The notes: generated by a model from the sequence alone, not told the origin. DNA of 64,000 nucleotides from Brugia malayi (GCF_000002995.4 NW_025062475.1:62001-126000), one strand, 5' to 3'; shown: positions 50,709-64,000, numbered from the stretch's first letter. Made by a program: numbers and translations.

Positions 50709-53038
50709 ATAATAAATTCTATTCACTTTTTTTTTTCACTTTATTTATTTCTACTTTCAATTTCAAAAAAAAAAAATTAGTTTTCAAAATGAATTTTATT
50801 TTTTTTTTTTTTTGTTCTAATCTATTTAACAAATTTTATTTTCTAAATTAGGAAAATGAAAGAAAAAAAAAAAAAACAAAATTAATAGATAAGAATAAAA
50901 ATTAACAAATAATATTAGCAATAAAAATCAGAAAAAAAAAAAAACTAAAATAAAGTAAATAAAATTAGTAAACTAACATCACTGATAGCACTCAAATAAC
51001 CATTACCAATAATCATTCCTTTTAAATTCATTTCTACATTTTGTTTCTAAAAAAATATAATTTTTCAGCAAATTTTATGAAAAAAAAAAAAAAAAAAACA
51101 AAATGATTTGGGCATATTGATTAATTAAACTTAAATAATTCACATTTCTATTCACTACTAATTTAACTATAATATTAATTGCAAAAAATAATAAATCGAT
51201 CAGAAAAAAAAAAATATATTAAATAGAATTTTATCAAAAATTTTATCTAAACTGTTGTTAATGCTAAATAATCACTGATATGCTTTTTATTCATACTTCT
51301 TCTGGATAGAATAAATGAAATAAGAATTAAAATAAATGAAATATCGATTAATTCACAGATCATTTCATCTTTATTCTATTCATGTAACTATTTGAAATTA
51401 ATAAAATGTATGCAAATTATTAGCAACAACAATTAATTTAATATTTGTAGCTAAATTACTAGTTAATTAGTTGCTAAAATTTAGAAACACTAATAGCTAA
51501 TTAATATCTAAAATTTCAAATGCACTACTAGCTAATTAGTTGCTAAAATTTTAAATGCACTACTAGCTAATTAGTTGCTAAAATTTTAAATGCACTACTA
51601 GCTAATTAGTTGCTAAAAGTTAGAAATACTAATAGCTAAAATTTTAAATGCACTACTAGCTAATTAGTTGCTAAAAGTTAGAAATACTAATAGCTAAAAT
51701 TTTAAATGCACTACTAGCTAATTAGTTGCTAAAAGTTAGAAATACTAATAGCTAAAATTTTAAATGCACTACTAGCTAATTAGTTGCTAAAAGTTAGAAA
51801 TACTAATAGCTAAAATTTTAAATGCACTACTAGCTAATTAGTTGCTAAAAGTTAGAAATACTAATAGCTAAAATTTTAAATGCACTACTAGCTAATTAGT
51901 TGCTAAAAGTTAGAAATACTAATAGCTAAAATTTTAAATGCACTACTAGCTAATTAGTTGCTAAAATTTAGAAATACTAATAGCTAATTAATAGCTAAAA
52001 TTGAACTTGAATTTTTTCAACGATATATGCTGTAAGTGTTGAAACATAAATGCCACCATATGATTCACCAGCAATGTACAAATCATTTGTTTTAAAATTA
52101 GCAAATATTTTGAAAAAATCAACAATCGCTTCATATGCATCAATTGTTGTCTGAAAAAGAAAACAAAAACAAAAACAAAACAAAAGAATCATTTTTTTTT
52201 TTTTAAAGAAAAAAGTTAATATTTGTAAGTAAAAGATAAAAAATTTGATAATAGAAATGAAAAATTAATACCAATGTATCATTAAATTCAGTGCTTGGAT
52301 TAATTGACCAATTTTGATATGAAAAACCAACTTGTCGTGGTGATTCAATGTATAAAATATTTGCTAACTAAAAAACAAAAAAAGAAAAATTTTACTTATT
52401 TTATTTATTACCAAAAAAAAAAAAAAAAAAAAAATTTATCAAATATTTCATATGTAAATTTTAAACATTTTAGTATTTATTCAAAATTATTGGTAAAAAA
52501 GAAATCATTATTAAAATTTTAATATGAAAAGGGAGAAAATTTCATTGTTAAAAATTTGCAATATTATGAAAAGAAGATAAAAGAGAGGGAAAGAGAAAGA
52601 GAGAGAGACAGAGAGAGAATAATTTATTACTTTATTCCATGAGAAGACATTTTCAAATAAAGTATTCCCATCAGAATTTAAATGAAATGGGCCATTTTCG
52701 ATGAATAAACCACCAAGTGAGCTACATCCTGGACCACCATTGAACCAAATTATCAATGGATCAATGCTAGGTGTATTCTGTGATTCCACAAACCTAATTC
52801 ATTCATCATTTTACAATCATTAATTTTAAAATTAAAAAAAAAAAAAAAAACATTTTAGAAAAGTTTATAGAAAATTTTTTTTTAATTAAATAAAAAATAG
52901 AGAATTGTTTTCACCAGTAATGAAGATAATTTCCTTTGGTAGCTCTTAAATAACCTGAATATTGATTGAAATTAATAGCATATGTTAAACCAGGTAAGTC
53001 AAATATTTGATCAGCTAATTGTTGTGTTGCTGAAATTA
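47661..53038 (-). other. S10 domain 3, intact serine carboxypeptidase
   Basis: Exons: 52915-53038, 52631-52793, 52272-52367, 52007-52150, 50978-51046, 50586-50635, 50199-50381, 49387-49567, 48843-48988, 48507-48678, 48056-48175, 47661-47819. It starts with a typical LPGL...QYSGYL segment. All functional motifs are present: oxyanion [14 protein letters not shown] with Ser at 52061-52063, GDLDTACN with Asp at 48570-48572, and GAGHMVP with His at 47808-47810. The domain ends near LLPQF. Confidence 0.92.
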
Positions 53039-56000
53039 CTGGAAAAAATTTATCTGAATTCTTTATCAGTAATTAATACTTATTTTAAATGATATATACT
53101 GATAAATGATTTATATATTGAAAGCATAGACAATATGGATGAAATATTTAATTTTTATTTTTTAAATATCAAAAATAACTTTTAATTTAGGGATAAAAAT
53201 TTTAATAAAATTGATAACAATTATAAATGATTTATAACTGATAATGTAATATTTATTAATGATAATAATAAAAATATTTAAAATTTTATTTCACTTTAAA
53301 AAAAAAAAAAAGAAATTGATAATAAGATTAAGTAAACGCTTTCGCAAAGGTAAATTATCATAATACAAATGAATCGCTTCGCATTTTATTTCTTTTTCAA
53401 ATTATCTTATCAATTCAAATTAATCTTTAATCATTTGATAGATAATCCAGTAAATATTTTATATCATTTAAAATTTAAATTAGCATTCTATTATTTAACT
53501 TTGTTTACTTACTTTGTTGTATTTTTTTTGGTTGATATTCTAAAAGTGTTTGACGTGGTAATGAAATTTCATCCATTTCATTGGATGAATTTTTATTTAA
53601 AAAATTAATAATCATTTGTAGCGCTGCTACTGGCTGATCTAAGCCTATATGATAACCAGCATCCTGTAATTAATTCATTACTTTTACAATTTGCGCATTT
53701 TTCAAATTTAATAAGTAAAAAATAAAATGCGCACATTTTCTGCTTTTTTTTTCTTCCATTTCTATCAAAAATTTTTTTTTCAATTCTACCACCAAATTTT
53801 ATACTTTTCACAAATTTTATAAATTAATCACATAACTTAATTTTTAACCAATTTCATTCATTAATTGAATAAATTTTAACTCAAAAATCTTTTACTAATG
53901 TATTATTTGTTTAATTGGAATTAATTAATTTTGGGCGCAAAAGTCTTTTTGAAATGTAAATTATTTATTTGTTTTTTCTTTATTTATTTTTTTTTTTTGT
54001 ATTGTTTATTTAAATTAATCATTATTGTTGAGATGACAAAATTCAAATTCTTTGTTAAATTAAATTACCTTTACTGTAAGAAGATGAATTGTTGCACCTG
54101 TAGGATTATATTTAAATAATTTTACAAATCCAGCATTCTCATTTAATGATTTCTTTGATTTCTGATATGTCCATGTATTTCGCATTTTTGTTACTGTTAA
54201 ATTCATTTCGTTCGCAAATCGTTCAATAAAAATTGCATCTTAAAAATATTTTTAGTTTTAATTCATTATTAAATTTAATAAATTATTTTTACACTTACTC
54301 TTTCTTTCTCTGTTATATTATTTATTTAATTAAAAATTTTATATTTTGTCAGAAAAAAAAGAAAAAAAGAAAATTAACCTTATTGATAGTTTTTTGAAGC
54401 TAAAAATAAATGTTATTAACTGATTTAATAACTGATTTAAAGTTAAAGTACGATGAAAATTAAAAAATAAGATGAAAATACAAACTTGAAAGAAAATTGC
54501 TTTGTAAATGACTGTCACCATCGAATATAAGAATTTGAATTTGTTGATTTTGTTGAAGAATTTGTTGAAATAATGATGACATATTGGCAGAAATGTATGC
54601 ATTATATGATAATGATGGACTAAAAATGAATTATTTTATTTCAATTTACAATTATTTAATTAATTTTCTTATCAATTTATCAATAAACAAAAATTTTAAC
54701 ACTTATAATGCAATTTTATCAAATTTCATTTCTCAAAATTTCAACTAATCTTTATTTCTTGTAATTTTCATCTTGATAAAAAAAAAAAAAAAAAAACTGA
54801 TTATTATCAATAATAAATAGTTACATTACAATAATTAAAATAAATAAATTAATTTCTAAAATAAAAAATTAAAGAGAATAAAATTTTAGCTGAAAACATA
54901 CTTGCAAAATTGATTTTCTGATATTATATTAGAAATATTCAACCATTGTTGTACTTTTTTAAATCGAAAATATTTGCTAATTGCATCATTTCTATAGCAC
55001 TGATATGATGCGAACATATCTTTTGAATTCTAATTAAATAATAATTAATATAATTTTAAATTTGAAAAAAAAAAAAAGAGAAAAGAAAATTGAACAAAAG
55101 AAGAAAAAATATAAATGAAAAATTTAACAATCATATTTTAATTATTATTAAATAAATTTAAACACAATAAAATAAAATTGAAACAATTATAAACAAATGG
55201 ATAAAATTTTTTTGGTTTTTTAAATTTTAAATTAATCAATTGATTAATGAATGTTAAATTATTTATCAGTAAATGTTGATTGTAAATTGAAATTTATTGT
55301 TTAACCTTTTCAATTTGTTTGCCATTATAATCAGTATCAATTAGATTATCATTACAACTATGATAAGTATTTAATGATAGATTCCTGTAATTTATAAAAG
55401 AAAAACATTGATGAATTAATTAAATTTTATTTTCAAATAAAATTCTAATCAAAATAAAATTGTTTTTTTTTTTTTTTTTTTTTAAATCAATCAATATTTA
55501 TCAATTATTTAACACATAAACAACTGATTATTACAGTTATTCAATTCAACAACAACAACAACAAAAAAAAAAACTTTCATTAAATGTTTGATACAAAATA
55601 TTAAAAACATACTTATGATTATTCGAGAATAATTCTATGATATTATCACTTATCACTGGTATATCACCTTATCAATTAGTAAAAATTTATTATAGTGTAA
55701 ATTTGCAAAAAAAAAAAAAAAAAAAACCTATATATATTATTATTAATTTTTGCTTATGCAAAAAGAAAAAAAAAGTTATTCGAGAATAATTCTATGATAT
55801 TATCACTTATTACTGATATATCATCTTATCACTTCTTATCATTTAGTAAAAATTTATTATTGTGTAATTTTGCAAAAAAAAAAAAAAAAAAAAAACTATG
55901 TCACATTATTTCTATTATTTTTTGCTGATGCAAAAAGGAAAAAAAAAAAAAAAAAAACATTTTTATATTATTTTTAACCATAAATTTTTATTTAATTATA

Positions 56001-59000
56001 AAATGAATTTTTTTTAAAAAAAAAAAAAAAAAAATTTAAAAATACCTTCGTTGTAACATTCCCTCTGTTATATATTTTGCAACAAGTTTTGAACATTTTG
56101 AATTCATTTTGGGAATAATATTATCATAATTATCAACTTTTATATACTCTATTAATTCACAAAATTCTTGATAAATACCATTTTCATCCATACAACATGG
56201 AATTAACTGATCCAATTCACTTAAAATATTCTTATTTTACCTGTATAATAATTAATAAATTAGCATGTATGATGTGTAATAATTAATACCTGTATAATAA
56301 TTAATAAATTGTATAACAATTAATAAATTAGCATGTATGACGTGTAATAATTAATACCTGTATAATAATTAATAAATTGTATAACAATTAATAAATTAGC
56401 ATGTATGACGTGTAATAATTAATACCTGTATAATAATTAATAAATTTGCATAAAGTATTATTAGTAAGCACAGGTAAGTATAATTTAAAATGAAATAAAT
56501 AAATGAATAATGAAAAAAAAAAAAAAAGAAAAGAAAACAAACAAACATACATTTTACCAATTAAACCATTATAGTATAATTCATTTGGCATAATATTGAT
56601 TAAAGTTTTATAATCTAATAATGAATTACCCAAACCGATTCCAATTAATTTTGGAATTTCAGAAAACTGAAAAATCAATTAGGCAAAAAAATTTATTGAA
56701 ATTCAATTATTACTCAAAAATAAGAATAAAATTCAATTCAAAAACGATTTAGCAAACTTTTTTGATATCTCTAATAAACATCAAACATATATTGAAAAAA
56801 AAAAAAAAAATGCTGCCAAAAAGTTTTTAAAAAAATATATGGAAAAGTTTAAATATATAAAAAATTAAAATGTAGAAAGGTTTCCTTTTTTTTTCAAAAA
56901 AAAAAAAAAAAAAAAAGAGAAAAATGTGAATTAATTTGAATATAAAATTATAATATTAAATGGCAAATTAGTTTAAAAATTTTTGTTATTTAATTTAAAA
57001 TATTAAAAAATATTCAAAAATGAGAATAAAAGTTGCAAAACGAATTTTTTTTAAAAGTTTTTTTAATATCAATAAACTTTAAATGGTATGTTTTTTTTTA
57101 AAAAAAAAGGAAAAAAAGAAGAACGTTTACCCCCTAAATAATTAAAATATAGAAAAGTTTTTTCTTTTTTTTTTTCGCGGAATTAAAATATAAACATAAT
57201 TTACGCAAACGACGTTTTTATGTATTAATTTCACGTATGTTTTTACGTAGTAATTTCACGTATATAAGAAATAAAATATTATTTAGTAGACGTAGTGCTA
57301 AGATAATAATATAGCCATAAGAGTAATACTAAAGTATTATTTTTACATTGTAAAAGTTTGATCAAAATTACCAGAAATAATTTTTTAATTTTAATTTAAA
57401 TTTTTTCAAAATATTTCAAATAATTCATTATAATCTTTTTCTAATTTTATACTTTTTGAAATATTTCTTATTCAGAAGAAATATTTGAAAGTTTATTTTG
57501 TTATTTTATAAATTTTACAATTTCAAATGGTAAAAATAAAAAAAGTTAACAAATTTATACAAAAAATTAAAAAAAGACGAAGCATACATTAATTAATTTC
57601 TGAGCTAATAATAGAGCATAATAGCTGCCATAACCTTGGCCAAATATATACAAAGGATTTTGATGAAAATTTGAACCAATTGTTGTTTTATAAAAATTTT
57701 GAATAGCATACAATAAACCATTAACAATCTAAATAATAGTTTTTATCAGTTTATTATCAGTTTCTTATCAAAAAAAGAATGAAATTAAAATAATAATTCT
57801 TATCAATTTGTTATCAAAAAAAAAAAATTCAACAAAAAAAAGAATGAAATTAAAAAAAAAAAATCAACAAAAAAAGAGTGAAATTAAAATAATAATTTTT
57901 ATCAGTTTATTATCAGTTTGTTATCAAAAAAATAATTTAACGAAAAAAAATGAAATTAAAAATAAAATAAAATAATAATACTTACCGTAGTTTCATTATA
58001 AAATTTTATCGTACTATTTGATGAATAATAGCCAATATCTGCTGGAATTGTTTCCAAAAATAATATATTTGCAACCTGTCATGTAAATTTTTTTTTTTTT
58101 AAATATTATCATTTGATTATAATTTATTTTAGCAAATTAAAATAAAAATATTTATGCGAAAAAAAAAATAAATAAACAAAAATATTTATTAATGAAATGA
58201 ATTATGCATAATTGTAAAATTGAAATTACTTTTTGATTAAATAAAAATATATTTTAAATATTATCACTGCTTTTTATTCAGTTTTTTTTTTTTTTTTATT
58301 TTAGTAAATTAAAATGAAAAAACTTATGCCAAAAATTAAATAATTATTTAGTGAAATAAATTATGCATAGATGTAAAATTAAAATTACTTTTTAATTCAT
58401 TCAATTGTTTATCATTGTGTTTGCATTTTGAATCAATGAAAATATTTTAAATATTACAATTTGATAAGTTATTTTAATAATTTGAAATGAAAAATATCTA
58501 TGCAAAAAAAAAAAAAAAAAAATGAATGGATGAATGAATTAATAAATTAATGAAATAAATGATGTACAATTTTAAAATTAAAATTTTAAAATTGCTTTTT
58601 AATTCATTCAATTGCTTATCAGTATGACTGATAAAAAAGTAAAAATAATTTACTGCTATAAATATTTCAAATTATTTAATTCACATATAACATATTTATT
58701 TTACGAAAAAAAAAAAAATAACAAAATATTTTGACAAAAAAAATTTAGCTAACAATGATAATAGATAAAACTCTCTGCGAATATTATCTTATCAGTCATT
58801 ATCAGTATCAGGTTTTATTAATTTACATTAATATCATAATAATATAAATTATTTATTTAAAATATCAAAAATGAGAAAACTTATCTTTCTATTGCTGCAA
58901 TCAAAAAAAAAGTGAGATAAACAAATAAATAAACAAATAAACAAATAAATAAATAAAATTTTTACTCGATCCCATGAATATGAATTTTCATATAGCATAT

Positions 59001-60020
59001 TTCCATATTTATTTAAACGATATAAGCCAATGTTACTAAAAATATCATAAAATATGGTACAATTTGGAGCAGCACCAAGCCATATAATTAATGGATCCAT
59101 TTGATTTGTTGATGGAAACCACCTGAATTTCATTTTTTTTTTTTTTTTTTAAATTAAAATTAATTAAATAATCTTTCACTCATTTTCATCTTCTTTAAGT
59201 GTAATTCATTTTTGAAATTTCCTAAAAAAAAAAAAAAAAAAAAGATAATAAATTGAACGATAAATTAGAATTAAATTTTTATTAATTTACATTAATATCC
59301 TAATAATATCAATAAATTATTTATTTAAAATATCCAAAAATTAAAAAAAAAATTTTTTAAATTTAAAATATCAAAGAAAAAAGTACAATAATTAAAAAAT
59401 GAATATTAAATAGTCCATTTTTAAATGATTGATAAGTGATAAAGAAACATTTACGTTTTAAGTTCAAAATTGTTGAAAAAAAAAAAGGAAATTACAAATA
59501 AAAATTATTCAATAATAAATTTTAGACACTTTTTTTGTTTATTAAAAAAATTTGTTTGTTTGTTTTTTTTTTCTCCAACAATTTCTATCTTTTAATTAAT
59601 ATTTCTTGTTTATCAATTATTTAATTATTTAGATTCAAGGAATTTAAAATTAAAACTTATATCCAAAAAAAAAAGTCTTAAAATTACAACTATCGTTTAT
59701 TGTGCTTGCAATAATTATTAGCCTAGGATAAATTTTAAATTTTCATACCAATAAAAACGATCATTTCCTTGGCCATCGTCTAAATGTCCAGTTACAGTTT
59801 TTAAATTATACCAAAAAGTTTGTCCTGGCATACTGTCATCAGATTTATTTGCATCTAATTTTTCATCAATGAATAAATTTTGATCGCTACACGATGAACC
59901 AATTTCACTTACAATCTATAATTTTATTTAATTGCTAAAAAACAAATATTAAATTCAAAAAAAAAAAGTTGAAAACAAAAATTAGGTATAAAATATTATT
60001 TATCTGATTAAAGTCATTTG

Positions 60021-60053
<33 letters not shown>

Positions 60054-63000
60054 AAGTAAATATTTTAAAAAAAAGGAAAGAAAAAATAAATATTTCTAAT
60101 TTGTTTAAATTTATTTTCCTTTCGTTCTTTTTTTTTTCTTAAATTAATATTTGAAATTCTTATTTTTTTTTTTTTTTTTTTTATAATTCTTTGTTCGAAA
60201 ATTTTTTTTTAATGAAATTACTAATATTAAGAGAAGAAAGAAGATGTATTGTTTTAGAACTGTATAATTTATCAAAAAATAATTATTGATTGAAAATAAT
60301 TGAATACTTAAATTCATTTTTTGATTTTGTTTTTTTTGTAAATTGATCAAAGTTCATTTAATTCGTATTTTACTAGAAATTAATTGGAATTAAAACGTTT
60401 TTCTTAAATCTTTTTACTTTAAATAATCGTATTTAATTGTTTTTTTAACTAATTCCGCAATATAAATTATTTGTATTAAATTATAAAAAGGAAAAAAAAA
60501 AATGAAATATATTAAAATTAAATTTACCTGTTCTAATATTTCATATTGTTTTTTCAATGGTTTAAACTTTACACTTATAGGTATTGGAGTTGAAAGGTCA
60601 TTTTGTTCCAAAAAATTATTCAACATTTGAAGTAATTGGCCTGGTCGATCAAATGAAATAAATTGGCCAGCACCCTAAAATAAACTAATTAATTTCATTA
60701 TATTAAAAAAAAATTAGTAATAATTAATTAGCAAATCTTCAATGGTTACTTTTTATTCTTCAATTGAGTGAAACCTAGAAGTAGTTTTAAGTATTACTTT
60801 TGATCTGATCAATCAAGCAATCAATAATTTAAATTAGCAAATTAATAAAAATATGATAGTGCTATCTAAAATTTTTTGAAGCTGATATCTTATCATATCA
60901 TCATTTTATCCATTCATTGATTATTTTAGCACTTTTAATTTTATAATAATGACAAAAAAAAGTTTCAAAATAAAACTTAAGATCAAAAAATTAGAAACGA
61001 TAATTAAAAAATATAAACTATGTTTGATTTTTTATTTACATTTAATTTTATCACTAAATTACTTACTAATTTTTCAAAAAAGAATTTATCAATATAATAT
61101 CACTTTAATTACATTTACATTTATCATTTATGATAAATCAAATTTGAATACTTTTTAACAGTGTTACAATTAAAGATTAAACATGTTTATATTAAAATAA
61201 TTTCAAAATTAAAACCTTAATAATAACAAATTGAAGTTTGCCCTTAAATACTTCGATATTTTCAGATATTTCTATTTTTGTTGACATTTTAAATATTTTT
61301 TGATAGCCTGCAATTTGTTTATGATAAATCCATGGAATTCGTTCCTGAACAGTTACCATTGAATACATTTTTGCTATCTTTTCAATAAACCATTCATCTG
61401 TAAACAAAAAATAATTTAATTAGTTCATTTGTAAACAAAAAAAAAGAAATAATTTAATGAGCTCATTTGTAAACAAGAAAAAATAATTGAAATAAAGGGT
61501 TAAAGCAATATAATAAAAGTAAAATAAAAATTTATATCGTAATTAAATGCAAATTATAAAAAAAAATAAACAATTAATAAATAAAAAATGATTTATTTTC
61601 ATTTTCATTAATTTTTTTTCTTAAATCTCACACAATCGTACTGCTTAATTAAATTGTATAAATATAAAAATTAATAAATAAATAAATGAATTAACCTCCA
61701 ATGAATTGATAACTGGTTGAAGCATCACCATCATAAATGAGAATATTTAAAGGATAATTGGAATTTAATATTTGTTGAAAAAGTATTGTTGTATCGTTGT
61801 ATCGTTGCTCATTGATAAGATTTGCTGATGGACTAAAATTTTAATTTAATTAATAATTTTAATTTAATTAATTCAATTTAATCGATAATTAATTAATAAC
61901 TTATTTCACTTTTTTTTCCTCCTTTCATTACAATATTCTATTCATACATTTGGAATTTTCAATAATTTTAACTTAATATTCATGCAACAAATAATTAGAA
62001 TTTTGGTTTTAATTCTAACTAATTTCAATTTAAGTATTCGATACCGATAATATTAAATTTGAAATTTTCCATAAATTTTACACTAAATAAAATATTTTTT
62101 TTTCTTTTTGTTTATTAAATTAAAAAAATACAACTGCCTAAATTTAATACTTTCCTTTATTATTTAAGTGATTAAAATTATAATAAACAACTTTTTTTTT
62201 TTGCTCATTTATTTTTTTTTCTCTTACAAAACTTAATAATTTAATATTTTTATAAACTGTACTAAAAAAAAAAAATTAATAAAAAATTTTTAAAAAAATT
62301 GCAACAAAACTTACTTGCATGCAATCCATTTACTAATAGTTGACGGAATGTGTAATGCAAAACGCACTTCCGGTTGATTCAGATAATTTGCAACAGCTAA
62401 TGATTTATGCCAATAAAAATTTCTCATTCCATCAATTGTGTTATAATTATTTTGTGACTAAATATTTTAAAATAATAATAAAATTGTTTGTGATAAGTAA
62501 AATTTGAAATTATGAATGAAATTTTTATAAAAAAAAAAAAAATGGATTAGCATATTTCTTTTATTTTAAATGAGACAAATGCGCTTATTCAATGAGAAAT
62601 TAATAATTACTAATTTTTTTTTTTTTTTAAATCCATTTATAATGTTTCATTGGTAAATTAAAGTTTTTTGCGTAATTATTATTAATTAATGAGCTAAAAA
62701 AAATCAATGTGATAAGATGCTAGTGAAAACTTTATCACTTTATCATATAAATATAAGATAAAGTGTAAAATATAAAGTATGAAATTTTAATTGAAATAAT
62801 TAAAAACTTACTCTTGCATACATTGATAAGCTAAAGTTAGGGAGAATAATCGTTTTATCATCTGCCATTTCACTTTGATTATTATTGCATTGATAATGAA
62901 TACTTTCATAAAGACTGCAAATATTTTAACCGTAAATTAAAAATAAAAATTGAAGGACTCTTCCAATTGGAGTATTATTATACTCTTACTTATTTAAGTA

Positions 63001-63875
63001 TAAAACTCTCATTATCAGTCATTATCACTCATATATTCTTTTTAAAGAATAAAAACTACTACAACCCTAACTCTAAGCAATATTTTCAAGTTTAGTTTCA
63101 TTTCATTTTAGTTTCAAATTTAGTTTCATTTCAGTATTTCAATATAATGAACATAATTTACTAACAGATTTTAAGATTACTTTTTGTAAAATAATCTTCG
63201 CACAAATTTCGAATTTAAATCAAAAAAATCTGAATGGAATTTTTTTTAGTTATTTGAAAAAGAAAATGGAAAAAAAAATTTTTGAAAAAATGTTAATTTT
63301 GACAAAAAAAGAAAAAAAAGAAAAGGAAAATAAAAACTGACAATTTGTGATTTTCCCACATATAATCACGAACAGATGATAAATAATCACCACAACTGAT
63401 ATTTGCAATCGGAATAACATTTCCATATTCCGGAAATTCAACATATTGCGAGAAATCAAAATATGCTTCCGGTTGAGTAGTGCTTGAATTTTTGTAATAA
63501 TTCATAAGCTTCAAATAATACCTTAAAAAAAAAAAGAAAAGAAGAATTATCATATTAAAATAGAAATATGATAATATAATCACTAGCAAAATGCATTGCT
63601 TATCTCATTTAACCAAATTAAATGATAAATTAAAATTAATTAATTTTATTTTATTTTTAATTAAAGAATATATGATAAGTTAATTTAATAAATTAAATAA
63701 AAATTTATCAAATATTTTCATACAAATAAATAAACAAAAATTAGCAAACTAACTCATAATCGATTACTCCTTTGTATGAAAGTATCGTAATCAATGAGTT
63801 ATACTGTTCGATCTTACTTAACATACCATTTTCAATTGCAATACCAACGAGATTTAAATCATTAGTTTTTTCAAT
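47661..63875 (-). CDS. Multidomain serine carboxypeptidase (peptidase S10), three domains visible, 5' partial
   Basis: Peptidase S10 (cathepsin A/carboxypeptidase Y type) enzymes remove C-terminal residues in lysosomes or extracellular spaces. Thirty exons join with intact phase into 4128 bases (about 1375 residues) encoding one partial and two full S10 domains in tandem. Junctions between domains are ordinary splice joins (60528 to 59915, phase 0; 53513 to 53038, phase 1), so these are one gene. Only the last domain keeps the complete Ser-Asp-His set; domain 2 has lost all three and domain 1 has lost Asp and His. The 5' part lies beyond 64000, so there may be more domains and the signal peptide is not seen. 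The end is uncertain: reading through gives TAA at 47661-47663, but GTATGC after 47685 could be a donor to a small last exon. Large multi-S10 proteins such as K10C2.1 are recalled from C. elegans. Confidence 0.88.
51450..51995. repeat. 58-bp satellite (about 6.5 copies plus related half-units) in S10 intron
   Basis: GCTAATTAGTTGCTAAAAGT starts at 51601, 51659, 51717, 51775, 51833, 51891 and 51949. Shorter units of about 40 bases made of the same words precede it (51450-51600). On the gene strand the array begins within about 10 bases of the 5' splice site at 52006. Confidence 0.95.
55617..55930. repeat. About 160-bp tandem duplication in S10 intron
   Basis: TTATTCGAGAATAATTCTAT through a long A run occurs at about 55617-55730 and 55777-55890, with small differences. 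Both copies lie in the intron between exons 56046-56219 and 55306-55384. Confidence 0.8.
56263..56440. repeat. 68-bp tandem repeat, about 2.5 copies, in S10 intron
   Basis: GCATGTATGA recurs at 56263, 56331 and 56399, separated by TGTATAATAATTAATAAATT-type sequence. It lies next to the acceptor of exon 56046-56219. Confidence 0.85.
60528..63875 (-). other. S10 domain 1 (partial), pseudo-peptidase
   Basis: Exons: 63754-63875, 63342-63521, 62812-62914, 62315-62457, 61696-61832, 61216-61397, 60528-60674. Family landmarks include [12 protein letters not shown] (for the usual GNG segment), [14 protein letters not shown] and ILIYDGDAS. The catalytic Asp of GDxDxxCN is Ser (61718-61720) and the catalytic His of GAGHMVP is Gln (60663-60665, GAGQFIS). 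The serine-bearing exon is outside the window. Confidence 0.85.
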
Positions 63876-64000
63876 CTGTATAAATTATAATTAAACTTAA
63901 ATGCCAATTAATTAATTGATAATATTGATACTAAATTGATAAAATGATGATAAGATGGTGAAGTGATAATAAACATGGATTGATGAAATGATAGTAAATA
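63876..64000. other. Intron of the S10 gene continuing off the right edge
   Basis: The exon ending at 63875 has an acceptor (TATACAG on the minus strand) directly upstream, so this stretch is intronic. No exon is seen before the window ends. Confidence 0.7.

Larger units (their letters stand above)
53513..59915 (-). other. S10 domain 2, pseudo-peptidase lacking all three catalytic residues
   Basis: Exons: 59749-59915, 58966-59122, 57986-58075, 57588-57728, 56551-56666, 56046-56219, 55306-55384, 54902-55029, 54486-54619, 54069-54238, 53513-53663. The oxyanion segment [10 protein letters not shown] is [10 protein letters not shown]. The nucleophile motif GESYGG is GQGYGS (Gly at 57633-57635). 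The Asp motif is GDSHLQSN (His at 54508-54510). GAGHMVP is DAGYHIG (Tyr at 53652-53654; a one-residue shift could place His there). The open frame and clean splicing argue for a functional non-enzymatic domain rather than decay. Confidence 0.88.

Overview
The window looks like an AT-rich nematode genome fragment. Genes are broken into many small exons with GT donors (often GTAAGT) and short T-rich TTTCAG/TTTTAG acceptors. Three genes have an acceptor-like site a few bases before the ATG, as expected for spliced-leader trans-splicing. Introns and intergenic DNA are full of A/T homopolymers and satellites. Three of the five genes are recognisable as nematode or metazoan families. I cannot name the species; a parasitic (spirurid-type) nematode is a guess. 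All gene models come from reading splice sites and checking that codon phase is kept across every junction; no database was used.

Layout. (1) 69-6586, minus: ADAM family protein with prodomain, metalloprotease, disintegrin and Cys-rich regions. It lacks its catalytic glutamate and resembles C. elegans UNC-71/ADM-1. Its C-terminus runs off the left edge and its first exon was not found. (2) 10980-12874, plus: cytochrome c oxidase subunit 5A, divergent from the ADAM gene. As I recall, unc-71 and cco-2 are also neighbours in C. elegans, so this looks like conserved microsynteny. (3) 12875-20758: long gene desert with satellites (24, 32 and 102 bp units), a hairpin and one orphan exon-like ORF. 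(4) 20759-33321, plus: complete 22-exon class I myosin (MYO1D/HUM-5 type, about 1012 aa), with 25 copies of a 43-bp unit in intron 4. (5) 33322-38590: gene-poor. (6) 38591-44790, plus: unrecognised 16-exon single-pass membrane protein of about 743 aa, glutamine/methionine-rich. (7) 44791-47660: interspersed direct repeats and a 21-bp satellite. (8) 47661 to beyond 63875, minus: a large serine carboxypeptidase (S10) gene with three tandem S10 domains visible. Only the last domain keeps Ser-Asp-His. The two upstream ones have lost catalytic residues in different ways.

The genes do not form a pathway: surface ADAM (adhesion/guidance), respiratory chain subunit, membrane-actin motor, unknown membrane protein and secreted/lysosomal-type peptidase. 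The most unusual items are the S10 chain of pseudo-peptidase domains ending in one intact enzyme, the inactive ADAM, two strong inverted repeats in one intron of the unknown gene, and several very homogeneous satellites.
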